Positions 1 through 6,467 are shown, counted from the stretch's first letter. The stretch: 7,198 nucleotides of DNA from Bordetella parapertussis (GCA_943324725.2 CALPMR020000158.1:1-7198); one strand, 5' to 3'. Notes: generated from the letters alone by a model not told the origin. Program-made: numbers and translations.

Positions 1-213
1 CGTGAGGCCGTGACCGCCCAGCAACGCGCCCTGGGCGATGCTCGGCTGCGCTATCGGGCCCAGGTGGATCCCCTCACCGAAGTGCTGCTGGTGCAGCGGG
101 ATCTGCAGGCCTCCCGGGCCTCCCTGCTGACGGCCCTGACCCGCCAGGCGATCGACTGGGCTGTGCTGGAGCGGGAGACCGGTGGGGCCAACGCCCCCCA
201 GCCCCCCAGCTGA
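1..213 (+). CDS. TolC-family outer-membrane efflux protein, C-terminal fragment
   Basis: This is the 3' end of a gene that begins left of the window. The reading frame is open from base 1 and ends at TGA 211-213, giving 70 visible residues. TolC-type proteins form trimeric outer-membrane channels with a long periplasmic helical barrel, and they export drugs, proteins or polysaccharides together with inner-membrane pumps. The visible part matches the last long helical hairpin of the family: heptad-like Ala/Leu/Gln/Arg helix, then LRYRAQVDPLTEVLLVQRDL (the usual 'lgv..ltevL.Aq..L' turn), then a helix running to WAVLERETGG, close to the usual family ending 'L.ratG'. A short Pro-rich tail (NAPQPPS) follows. 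The substrate cannot be told from this fragment. The gene converges on the potassium-channel gene, with 7 bases between the stops. The family call is fairly secure; the gene symbol is not. Confidence 0.75.
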   Translation, partial: REAVTAQQRALGDARLRYRAQVDPLTEVLLVQRDLQASRASLLTALTRQAIDWAVLERETGGANAPQPPS

Positions 214-224
214 GCCGTGCTCAG
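210..224. terminator. Palindrome spanning both convergent stop codons; possible bidirectional terminator
   Basis: CTGAGC-CGT-GCTCAG is a perfect 6-bp inverted repeat with a 3-base loop. The TGA stop of the plus-strand tolC-like gene (211-213) lies in the left arm, and the TGA of the minus-strand channel gene (221-223) lies in the right arm. Because it is a palindrome, the same hairpin would form in both transcripts. Neither side has a T-run, so it is not a canonical Rho-independent terminator. It may terminate weakly, protect 3' ends, or partly reflect two stop codons lying close together. Confidence 0.4.
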
Positions 225-1027
225 TCTGCGTATGGGGCAGGAGGGGGCGATTTGCCGCCAGCAGCGCCACTGAGGCGGCTGATCAGCAGGCCCAGAACCA
301 GGGCCAGATAGAGGGGGCCGACCACACTCAGAGCGATGCAGACCACCTGCACCACCGGCGCGGTGGGGATCACATCGCCGTAGCCCACCGTGGTGAGGGT
401 CACGAAGGCGAAATAGTTGAGCCGCTGAAAGCCCTGGTCCCAGAGATGGCCGGCCTGGGCCAGCGAACCGATCGCCGGCATGCTCAGGCTCAGGCCGGTG
501 ATGCTGTCGCGGAAGCTCCCTGGCAGCAGGCTGTCGATCACCGTCAGCACCAGGCCGCCGGCGATGCCGAGCAGCAGATAGCCGGCGGTGGCCCCGGCCA
601 GCACCTGGCCATCCACCTCCCTTTCGCTGGCCAGCGCCTGCAACAGCAGCCGCAGGCTGCGGCCGATGAACAGGGTGAACAGCACCAGCAGCGGCAGGCC
701 CGTCAGCCGCAGGGTCTGGGGGGCACAGAGCCAGAGCAACTCCGCCAGCAGCGAGGCCAGGGCCAGGATCCGGTGCCAGCGCCCAGCCCCTGGCAGCCGG
801 AACAGCAGGGTGGTGAGGCCCAGGTAGCCGATCCAGGTGAGACGGGCGAGGCTGCCTGGCAGGGCGAAGCTGCCGATCAGGCCGAGGCAGAACAGCAGCA
901 GCTGGCGGTAGAAGCGGTGCCGTTGGGCGGTGCTGACCGGTCGGGCTTTTTGAACCTTGCCCGCTGGACGGCGTCGCTGCGACTTGGCTGGGCGCCGGCG
1001 CACGCCCGGCTCGGTGGAGTCGCTCAC
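221..1027 (-). CDS. Potassium channel family protein (ion_trans_2 pore, probably six membrane segments)
   Basis: This is probably a K+ channel in the plasma or thylakoid membrane. The pore signature TTVGYGD (residues 212-218) sits in a P-loop at about 203-218, followed by Val-Ile-Pro. It is flanked by membrane helices at about 142-167 and 225-254, as in the Ion_trans_2 family. Four further hydrophobic segments precede them (about 39-58, 62-80, 84-103 and 106-132), which suggests a 6-TM layout. The fourth carries Arg residues (GRSLR) but no clear every-third-residue S4 array, so voltage gating is uncertain. The N-terminus is strongly basic (RRRPAKSQRRRP) and no cytoplasmic RCK/TrkA-N domain follows the pore. 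I chose GTG at 1027, giving 268 residues. It follows the glgB stop by 31 bp and has GGTGG seven bases upstream. The ATG at 1129 would add 34 residues that merely shadow the glgB 3' end. Cyanobacterial 6-TM channels such as SynK are a functional parallel, not a demonstrated orthologue. Confidence 0.85.
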   Translation of the reverse strand: MSDSTEPGVRRRPAKSQRRRPAGKVQKARPVSTAQRHRFYRQLLLFCLGLIGSFALPGSLARLTWIGYLGLTTLLFRLPGAGRWHRILALASLLAELLWLCAPQTLRLTGLPLLVLFTLFIGRSLRLLLQALASEREVDGQVLAGATAGYLLLGIAGGLVLTVIDSLLPGSFRDSITGLSLSMPAIGSLAQAGHLWDQGFQRLNYFAFVTLTTVGYGDVIPTAPVVQVVCIALSVVGPLYLALVLGLLISRLSGAAGGKSPPPAPYAD

Positions 1028-1034
1028 CCGATGA

Positions 1035-1039
1035 CCACC
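1035..1039 (-). promoter_or_regulatory. Ribosome-binding site supporting the GTG start of the channel gene
   Basis: On the minus strand GGTGG stands seven bases before GTG 1027-1025, one mismatch from the GGAGG core. This favours the GTG start over the ATG at 1129 inside glgB. A partial repeat (CATCGGTG / CATCGGGTG) surrounds it. Confidence 0.4.
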
Positions 1040-1058
1040 GATGGCTGGGGCTTCAGCT

Positions 1059-3359
1059 TCAGGCCGCCACCTCGTCGGCGGCTGCCAGGGCGGCGCTGCG
1101 CGCTTCATCGCGGCGCAGGACCAGCACACTCAGCGGTGGCAGGCAGAGATCCAGCGATTGCTCGTAGCCGTGCAGGCCCCAGGCATCGGTGAACTTGCCG
1201 CCGAGGTTGCCGAGGTTGCTGCCGCCGTAGCGGGCGCTGTCGGTGTTGAAGGCCTCCTCGTAGAAGCCCTCCAACGGCACACCCACCCGGTAATGGGAAT
1301 GGCTCTGGGGGGTGAAGTTCGCCACCACAACCACCCAGCGGCCGGTGCTGCTCTCGCGCCGCATGAAGCTGATCACCGAGTTGGTGGTGTCACTGCAGTC
1401 GATCCACTGGAAGCCGTACTGGTCGAAGTCGTCGCCCCAGAGGGCCCGCTCCGATTTATAGAATTTGTTGAGGTCGTCCACCAAGTGCTGCAGGCCCAGA
1501 TGGGGCTCATGATTCAGTAACTCCCATTGCAGATCACCCCAGACGTTCCATTCAGCGCGCTGGCCGAACTCCATGCCCATGAAAATTGTCTTCTTGCCGG
1601 GATGGGTCCACATGTAGGCCAGAAGTGCCCTGACATTGGCGAACTTCTGCCAATCGTCTCCGGGCATCTTGTGGAGCAGATGGCTCTTGCCATGCACCAC
1701 TTCATCATGGCTGAGAGCCAACATGAAGTTCTCGGTGAAGGCATACCAGATCGAGAACGTCACATTGTTCTGATGGAACTGGCGGAACCACGGATCAAGC
1801 TCGAAATAATCGAGCATGTCGTGCATCCAGCCCATGTTCCATTTGAGGTTGAAGCCCAGGCCGCCGATGGCGGTGGGTTGGGTCACCATCGGCCAGGTGG
1901 TCGACTCCTCGGCGATCGAGAGGGCGCCGGGGAAGTGCTGGAACAGCACGTGATTGGCCTGTTGCAGGAAGGTGACCGCTTCGGTGTTTTCGCGGCCGCC
2001 CTGCTCATTGACGAGCCATTCGCCATCGGGGCGCAGGTAGTCGCGATAGAGCATCGAGGCCACCGCATCAACCCGGATGCCATCGATGTGGAACTCCTCG
2101 AACCAGAACACCAGGTTGGCCACCAGGAAGTTGCGAACTTCATTGCGGCTGTAATTGAAAATCAGGGTGCCCCATTCCTTGTGCTCGCCGATGCGTGGAT
2201 CGGCATGCTCGTAGAGGTGGGCGCCATCGAAGAAGGCCAGGCCGTGGGCATCCTTGGGGAAGTGGCCAGGCACCCAGTCGAGGATGACGCCGAGCCCTTC
2301 GCTGTGGCAGCGATCGACAAAGGCGCGGAATTCATCGGGCGAGCCGAAGCGGCTGGTGGGGGCATACCAACCCGTCACCTGATAACCCCAGGAGCCATCG
2401 AAAGGATGCTCTGAAATCGGCATCAGCTCGATGTGGGTGAAGCCCCGATCCTTGACGTAGGGGATCACCTTGTCCGCCAGTTCCGGATAGGTGAGCAGGC
2501 GGGCGCCGGGCTTGAGATCGGCCGCCGGCACCGGTGGCCGCGGCGTTCCATCGGCTTCGATATAGGGGGCATCGGCAGCAGCGTGCATCCAGCTGCCGAG
2601 GTGCATCTCGTAGACCGAGATCGGCTGATCCAGCGGGTTGCGATGGTCCCGCTCCTCGATCCAATCGCTGTCGTGCCAGTGGTACTGGCTCAGTTGATCG
2701 ACGACCGAGCCGTGGTTGGGGCGCACCTCGGCCCGGAAGCCGTAGGGATCGGTTTTCTGATAGCAGTGGCCGTTCTGGGCCCGCACCTCGTACTTGTAGA
2801 TGGCGCCGCGCTTCAGCCCGGGGATGAACAGTTCCCAGCTGCCGCCGAGACGCTGCTGCATCGGATGGTGGCGACCATCCCAGCCGTTGAAGTCACCCAG
2901 CACCGAGACGCTGCGGGCATTGGGTGCCCACAGGCAGAACTGCACACCGGCGATGCCATCGCGCTCGCCCACATGGGCGCCCATGCGCCGCCAGATGTGG
3001 TGGTGGTTGCCTTCGGCAAACAGATGCCGATCGAGTTCGCCCATCCACTCATGGCGGAAGGCCCAGGGATCGTGCTGTTCGTGCTCGATGCCGCCGCGCA
3101 GCACCCGCAGCCGATAGCCGCTGCCGGGATCGCTGGGCAGATCAGCTTCAAAAATCCAGGGATGGTTCGGGTTCTGCATCGGCTGGCTGGAGTCCGCCAG
3201 CAGCAGCTCCACCCGATCCGCATCCGGCATCCAGACCCGGACCACCCAGCCACCGCCTTCGATCGCCTGGGGCCCCAGGAGTGAAAACGGATGATCGTGA
3301 CGGCATTCAGCCAGCCTCTGGGCGTCGTCGATCATCCATTCGAGGCTGAGTGGAGCCAT
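1059..3359 (-). CDS. glgB: 1,4-alpha-glucan branching enzyme GlgB (EC 2.4.1.18)
   Basis: This cytoplasmic GH13 enzyme cuts alpha-1,4 chains of glycogen and re-attaches them by alpha-1,6 bonds, after GlgC and GlgA in glycogen synthesis. The protein has 766 residues against 728 in E. coli. In order it has an N-terminal N1 domain (about 20-115), a CBM48 (about 125-220, with [20 protein letters not shown]), the catalytic barrel (about 245-640) and a C-terminal beta domain ending in [11 protein letters not shown]. The nucleophile is Asp431 in [10 protein letters not shown], the acid/base Glu484 in [10 protein letters not shown], and the third carboxylate Asp552 in [10 protein letters not shown]. 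Each lies exactly 26 residues after E. coli Asp405, Glu458 and Asp526. Compared with E. coli, there is an extra Pro/Ala-rich loop at about 262-285 and an Ala-rich tail. The ATG at 3359 fits the usual N-terminus, although no clear Shine-Dalgarno is seen. The end has two in-frame TGA stops (TGA AGC TGA). The gene is intact and probably functional. Confidence 0.98.
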   Translation of the reverse strand: MAPLSLEWMIDDAQRLAECRHDHPFSLLGPQAIEGGGWVVRVWMPDADRVELLLADSSQPMQNPNHPWIFEADLPSDPGSGYRLRVLRGGIEHEQHDPWAFRHEWMGELDRHLFAEGNHHHIWRRMGAHVGERDGIAGVQFCLWAPNARSVSVLGDFNGWDGRHHPMQQRLGGSWELFIPGLKRGAIYKYEVRAQNGHCYQKTDPYGFRAEVRPNHGSVVDQLSQYHWHDSDWIEERDHRNPLDQPISVYEMHLGSWMHAAADAPYIEADGTPRPPVPAADLKPGARLLTYPELADKVIPYVKDRGFTHIELMPISEHPFDGSWGYQVTGWYAPTSRFGSPDEFRAFVDRCHSEGLGVILDWVPGHFPKDAHGLAFFDGAHLYEHADPRIGEHKEWGTLIFNYSRNEVRNFLVANLVFWFEEFHIDGIRVDAVASMLYRDYLRPDGEWLVNEQGGRENTEAVTFLQQANHVLFQHFPGALSIAEESTTWPMVTQPTAIGGLGFNLKWNMGWMHDMLDYFELDPWFRQFHQNNVTFSIWYAFTENFMLALSHDEVVHGKSHLLHKMPGDDWQKFANVRALLAYMWTHPGKKTIFMGMEFGQRAEWNVWGDLQWELLNHEPHLGLQHLVDDLNKFYKSERALWGDDFDQYGFQWIDCSDTTNSVISFMRRESSTGRWVVVVANFTPQSHSHYRVGVPLEGFYEEAFNTDSARYGGSNLGNLGGKFTDAWGLHGYEQSLDLCLPPLSVLVLRRDEARSAALAAADEVAA

Positions 3360-3426
3360 GTCCGAGGCTGGTTACGACGCGCACGGAGCCTACGGCGCCC
3401 CCGGTCCCGGTCGTCCAGCACCTGCG

Positions 3427-4236
3427 TCAGCGAGCGGGGACGGCGGCCGGGGCCGGGTCGGTGGGGAAATCGACGCCGATGATCTGGTTGCGCTCATTGA
3501 GCGAGACAAACAGGTTGTCGGTGAGTCGGGTGAACTCGGTCTTGACGATCACCAGCTTCATCAAGGCCGTGCTTTCGGCTTTCCAGACTTTCTTGACCTG
3601 TACGAAATCACCGGTGATGCGCTGCAGGTTCTGCCACTTCTTCTGAAGGGCGGCCTGGGAGATGTCCTCTTGCAGCGACTGGCTGAGGAAGCTGCTGGCG
3701 GTGATGAATTGTCCCTTGGTCAAAGCGCCCATGAAGGCGCTCACCACCTTCTCTGCATCGATGTCCTGGGCATTGATGTTGTAGCCCTCAAGCTTGCCAT
3801 CGGCATCGATCACCATCGTCAGCTCCTTGCTGCCGGCGCTGGTGAGGATCTTCGCCTCGACGCTGCTGGAGTCGACCCCGGGCTGAATCGCGGTGATGGT
3901 CCAGCTCAGCAACCGCGGCATGCGCTTGATCGATTCGGCCACCATCGCCGGGCTGCTCACCCGCTGCAGGCTCGGGGCGAACTGGTTGAAGCGGGCCTGG
4001 GCATCGCCGCTGCGCACGGCGATCAGGATGCGCTGAGCCGCTGCCCTGGCCGCTTCTTCGGCCACGGCGGCGGTGGGTTCGGCCCGACGACTGGCCGGGA
4101 GCGGGGCTGTCTGGGCCTGGGCCTTCTGGGCCTGGGCCGGTGCGCCGCTCACCACCAAAGCCAGCCCCGTGGCACTGATCAGCACCAGTCCCAGCAGCTG
4201 GCGGCGCAGGCCTGGGATCGTGATCGGGCGGGGCAT
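3427..4236 (-). CDS. Exported DUF3887-like protein with two NTF2-like halves
   Basis: This is a 269-residue protein of unknown function. It starts with a Sec-type signal peptide: basic start (RR at 11-12), hydrophobic core at about 13-31, and a likely cut after Ala36 (AQA). An Ala/Gln/Pro linker runs to about residue 55. Residues about 160-258 fit the DUF3887 pattern (V..F...L..G.F..A, then L...W..L....G.F, then a last strand QIIGVDF). Residues about 62-155 look like a diverged copy: A..IL.A..SGD, a central Ser-Trp segment, and an end at DADGKLEGYNI. The mature protein should therefore be periplasmic or lumenal, made of two small alpha+beta cone folds. Related DUF3887 domains are often found with alpha/beta hydrolases, and a hydrolase gene lies 20 bp upstream. 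Gaps are 20 bp before and 67 bp after, to glgB. No Shine-Dalgarno is clear. There are no Cys and no catalytic motif; a binding or scaffolding role is only a guess. Confidence 0.8.
   Translation of the reverse strand: MPRPITIPGLRRQLLGLVLISATGLALVVSGAPAQAQKAQAQTAPLPASRRAEPTAAVAEEAARAAAQRILIAVRSGDAQARFNQFAPSLQRVSSPAMVAESIKRMPRLLSWTITAIQPGVDSSSVEAKILTSAGSKELTMVIDADGKLEGYNINAQDIDAEKVVSAFMGALTKGQFITASSFLSQSLQEDISQAALQKKWQNLQRITGDFVQVKKVWKAESTALMKLVIVKTEFTRLTDNLFVSLNERNQIIGVDFPTDPAPAAVPAR
4110..4139. repeat. 15-bp tandem duplication in the DUF3887-like gene
   Basis: TCTGGGCCTGGGCCT is followed directly by a second copy with one change in the last base (4110-4124 and 4125-4139). On the coding strand this gives the repeated AQAQK/AQAQ at residues 34-42, over the predicted signal-peptidase site. 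It is in frame and adds five residues. Confidence 0.8.
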
Positions 4237-4256
4237 GGAGCAGGACTCGGATCGAT

Positions 4257-6017
4257 TCAGTTTGCCCCAAGCAGCGGGTCCAGCCAGAACCTGGAACCGT
4301 CGAGGCCCAGCTCGATCGTGATCACCCGATGCTGGGGGCCCACGCCGCCCGTGGGTATGGAGCCGTCGCCGGGGTTGACCGCGAAGGCAGGCCAGGCCGC
4401 CGGGGCCAGGGAAAGTCGCAGGCGCTCACCGGGCTGCAGGGTGGCGTCGAGGGGTTGCAGGGACAGTTGCCGCTCCAGTGGGGCCAGGGCTTCCGCTCCC
4501 CGCAGGCGCAGGCCGCCGGTGCAGAGCTGCTGGACTGCCCCGTCCTGGCTCAGCACCGACAGGCAGGCCCAGAGATCGAATCCTGGCTGATCGGCCCAGG
4601 CCACCAGCCGCAGCCGCGGTTCCCCCAACAGACGCACAGGGGCGCCCAGCGCTGCGCTGCTGAAGCAGGCCACCTCGGCGCGTCGATCCAGGTCCTGGCG
4701 CTGCACCAGGCCGGGTTCGGGGCCCAGATGGCCGCCGCGGCTGGGGGTGGCCCGCCAGGGGTCATGGACGAGGCTGACGCGGCCCTGACCCTGACCCTGA
4801 CCTTGGACCTGGACCTGGTCCTGGTTCTGAGCGATGGCCAGCAACCGGCCCTCGTCGCTGCGGATGCCGGCCAGTCCGGCGCTGGCCAGAGCCCAGCCCT
4901 GGCGGGCAATGGCGCCGGGAAGGGGCGCCTCTGACTCCCAGGTGACCGCCTGCCAGGTGCCCGAGCGGATGCACTGCAGGGCCAGGCGAGCAGCCCCGTT
5001 CGCTGGCAACCCAGGCGCCAGGGTGCCTCCGGCTGCAGGCCCAGCGGTTGCGGCTGGGCTTGCTGTGGTTGCCGGCTCCTGGCCTGAACCAGTAGCAGCA
5101 GCTGCTGTCAGAGGTCCGTGACCTGGCATGGCTCGGGGTTCGGGCAGCTGCAGATGGCGGCGGAAAAAATCCAGCTGCAGCTCGTCGATGCCGCCCTGCC
5201 AGTCGAGATGGCTCCAGGCTCCGATGCACAGCTGCGGCCGGCCACCGGCCGCCAGGGCCCGGCGGTACAGATCCAGCACCCCGCGCAGCTGGGGATCGTG
5301 CCAGCCACCGACCAGCAACATCGGCCGCCGCAACAGCTCTGGGGCCACCGGGTGTTGCTCCCACTGTGCGGCGCGCCCGGGATCGCGCCGCAGCCAGTCC
5401 AGGCCCATGCCATCGGCATCGTGCCGTTCCAGCAGCGACAGGCCTTCGCGCAGATAGGCGCCGCTCTCGAGGCTGCGGCGGATCTCCAGCCAGCCGTCCT
5501 CGTCCCGGCGGCGGCGACAGGATTCAGCCGCCAGTTGCAGGGCCCAGCCCAACCCCAGGCTCCACCAGTGGGCTCCCCCTTCGCTGGCCCAGTGCCGCCG
5601 TTCGTCCAGCCCGCACATCGCCGGCACCAGCGCGTCCGGCAGGTCGGTTCCAGCACCGTCGTTGAGCAGCTGGGTGAGCCCCTGATAGGAAAATCCATAG
5701 CTGCCGACCCTGCCGTTGCTGCCCGGCAGATTGCGCGCCCAGCGGACGGCGCTGGCCCCATCGGCCGCCTCCTGGCGGAAGCCGCCGAAGTCGCCAGCGG
5801 ATGCGCCCCGGCCGCGCACGTCCTGGACCACCACCAGAAAGCCCGCCCGGGCGTACCAGCTGGGGTGGGCGTAGGTGACGGTGGAGGCGATCGCCAGGCC
5901 GTAGGGCTGGCGCATCAGCAGCACGGGCCAGGGCCCCTGCCCCTCAGGTTGCCAGAGCCGACCGGCGAGAGAGACACCATCCGGTGTCAGCATCGCCAGG
6001 TCGACCGCCGATTTCAT
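4257..6017 (-). CDS. CocE/NonD family alpha/beta hydrolase (X-Pro dipeptidyl-peptidase-like)
   Basis: This is a 586-residue serine hydrolase of the cocaine esterase / glutaryl-7-ACA acylase / alpha-amino-acid ester hydrolase group, which cleave esters, amides or Xaa-Pro peptide bonds. The start has the family strand pattern (TPDGVSLAGRLWQP). Tyr39 in RQPYG is the expected oxyanion-hole residue, and VQDVRGRGASAG (64-75) is the next hallmark. The triad is complete: Ser110 in GFSYQG, Asp241 in GGWHDPQLRG, and His270 in GAWSHLDW. A helical cap lies at about 140-230. The jelly-roll C-terminal domain (PF08530 type) has VSLVHDPWRATPSRGG (415-430) and QDGAVQQLCTGGLRLR (491-506). An Ala/Thr/Pro/Gly-rich linker (about 297-343) and a Gln-Gly repeat (397-412) are unusual insertions. 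There is no signal peptide, so it is probably cytoplasmic. Its ATG directly abuts the TGA of the gene before it (TGAATG), which suggests translational coupling. The family and triad are secure; the substrate is unknown. Confidence 0.93.
   Translation of the reverse strand: MKSAVDLAMLTPDGVSLAGRLWQPEGQGPWPVLLMRQPYGLAIASTVTYAHPSWYARAGFLVVVQDVRGRGASAGDFGGFRQEAADGASAVRWARNLPGSNGRVGSYGFSYQGLTQLLNDGAGTDLPDALVPAMCGLDERRHWASEGGAHWWSLGLGWALQLAAESCRRRRDEDGWLEIRRSLESGAYLREGLSLLERHDADGMGLDWLRRDPGRAAQWEQHPVAPELLRRPMLLVGGWHDPQLRGVLDLYRRALAAGGRPQLCIGAWSHLDWQGGIDELQLDFFRRHLQLPEPRAMPGHGPLTAAAATGSGQEPATTASPAATAGPAAGGTLAPGLPANGAARLALQCIRSGTWQAVTWESEAPLPGAIARQGWALASAGLAGIRSDEGRLLAIAQNQDQVQVQGQGQGQGRVSLVHDPWRATPSRGGHLGPEPGLVQRQDLDRRAEVACFSSAALGAPVRLLGEPRLRLVAWADQPGFDLWACLSVLSQDGAVQQLCTGGLRLRGAEALAPLERQLSLQPLDATLQPGERLRLSLAPAAWPAFAVNPGDGSIPTGGVGPQHRVITIELGLDGSRFWLDPLLGAN
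4785..4826. repeat. Hexanucleotide tandem repeat (seven units) in the hydrolase gene
   Basis: Three perfect CTGACC units (4785-4802) are followed by four drifted units: TTGGAC, CTGGAC, CTGGTC and CTGGTT. On the coding strand they read as alternating Gln with Asn, Asp, Val or Gly, ending in QGQGQGQG (within residues 397-412). Because the unit is six bases, changes in copy number keep the frame. The repeat sits in a loop just before the jelly-roll strand VSLVHDP. Confidence 0.9.
5887..5894. repeat. HIP1 palindrome GCGATCGC
   Basis: This is the highly iterated palindrome of cyanobacterial genomes, here in the extended 10-base form GGCGATCGCC (5886-5895) within the hydrolase gene. It is the only perfect copy I found in the window; several one-mismatch forms occur (for example GCGATCGA near 149, 1911 and 2308). 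It supports a cyanobacterial origin. Confidence 0.7.
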
Positions 6018-6434
6018 TCAGCGCACGTCCGGGCAGTACAGGCCGATGACGTAGGTGGTCAGCACTTCAGCGTCCATGGTGCTGAGGCCCTGGCTGCTGG
6101 CCACCCGGGCCAGGGATGCGGGGGAGGTGGCCGATCGTCCCTCGGCGTTGAGCTGCTTGAACTCGGCGCAGAGTTGTTTGGCCAGCTGGGGGTTCTGCTT
6201 GACCGTTTCGAGCAGGGCTGAGGCCGCCTCCACCGGCGCCACCGGCGCCAGGATCTGCCCGAGAAGCAGGACGCCGCTGGCAAGCCAAGCCGCCAGGCCT
6301 GGCCCGAAACGGGGCTGAATCGCCGAACGGCTGCTGGCGGCAGGTTTGGGGGGCCTTCCGCAGCGCTTCGCCAGCCCATGGGGCTGGAGGACCGGGCGGA
6401 AGGAGTCGGGGTTCACGCTGGAATGGCGGGGCAT
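6018..6434 (-). CDS. Small exported two-cysteine protein, function unknown
   Basis: This is a 138-residue protein I cannot assign. A long basic N-terminal region (1-45, with several Arg, Lys and Pro) leads into a hydrophobic segment (about 46-66, GLAAWLASGVLLLGQILAPV) ending in VEA-AS. This looks like a signal peptide with cleavage near Ala70, or an uncleaved anchor. The mature part would be about 68 residues, mostly helical (ALLETVKQNPQLAKQLCAEF), and ends GLYCPDVR. Its two cysteines, Cys89 and Cys134, could form a disulfide outside the cytoplasm. The start is supported by GGGAGG five bases upstream, the clearest ribosome-binding site in the window. The n-region is unusually long for a Sec signal and has no twin-arginine motif. 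Its TGA touches the hydrolase ATG, so the two are probably translated together. It resembles a short conserved hypothetical of picocyanobacteria, but that is recollection and not tested here. Confidence 0.75.
   Translation of the reverse strand: MPRHSSVNPDSFRPVLQPHGLAKRCGRPPKPAASSRSAIQPRFGPGLAAWLASGVLLLGQILAPVAPVEAASALLETVKQNPQLAKQLCAEFKQLNAEGRSATSPASLARVASSQGLSTMDAEVLTTYVIGLYCPDVR
6232..6249. repeat. 9-bp tandem duplication at the signal-peptide end
   Basis: ACCGGCGCC occurs twice in direct succession. On the coding strand it gives the repeated Ala-Pro-Val in LAPVAPVEA, immediately before the predicted cleavage site of the small exported protein. It is in frame and adds three residues. Confidence 0.75.
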
Positions 6435-6439
6435 CGCTG

Positions 6440-6445
6440 CCTCCC
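6440..6445 (-). promoter_or_regulatory. Strong ribosome-binding site of the small exported protein
   Basis: GGGAGG lies five bases before ATG 6434-6432 on the minus strand. It fixes the start, and therefore the long N-terminal region, of the small exported protein. The other minus-strand genes here have weak or no visible Shine-Dalgarno, so this may be a point of independent initiation after the 63-bp gap. Confidence 0.65.
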
Positions 6446-6467
6446 AGGGATACTTCCATTTCAGTGA

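Noticed and set aside
1028..1129. ATG start at 1129 for the channel protein
   Set aside because: It would overlap glgB by about 70 bases, and the extra residues are not membrane-like or conserved-looking. GTG 1027 follows the glgB stop and has a GGTGG upstream.
182..1192. A 336-codon plus-strand open frame over the channel gene
   Set aside because: It is Gln/Ala/Gly/His-rich, typical of an antisense reading of Leu/Ala-rich membrane helices, and it overlaps tolC, the channel gene and the glgB end.
1527..3284. Two long plus-strand open frames (1527-2414 and 2433-3284) opposite glgB
   Set aside because: They mirror glgB codons, have no recognisable domain, and lie across its most conserved part. 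They are shadow frames.
3360..3426. Promoter or terminator in the 67-bp gap before glgB
   Set aside because: It is GC-rich with only a short direct repeat (CCGGTC twice at 3401-3412) and weak 4-bp pairings; I found no -10/-35 pair, T-run or clear Shine-Dalgarno.
5118..6221. A 367-codon plus-strand open frame opposite the hydrolase gene
   Set aside because: It is antisense to a gene with a full family match and catalytic triad, its protein is low-complexity Gln/Ala/Pro/His-rich, and long antisense frames are expected in DNA this GC-rich.
6446..6464. Possible -10 element (AAGTAT) upstream of the small exported protein
   Set aside because: It would sit too close to the ribosome-binding site to leave a normal leader, and the supposed -35 (TTCACT) is poor and too near.
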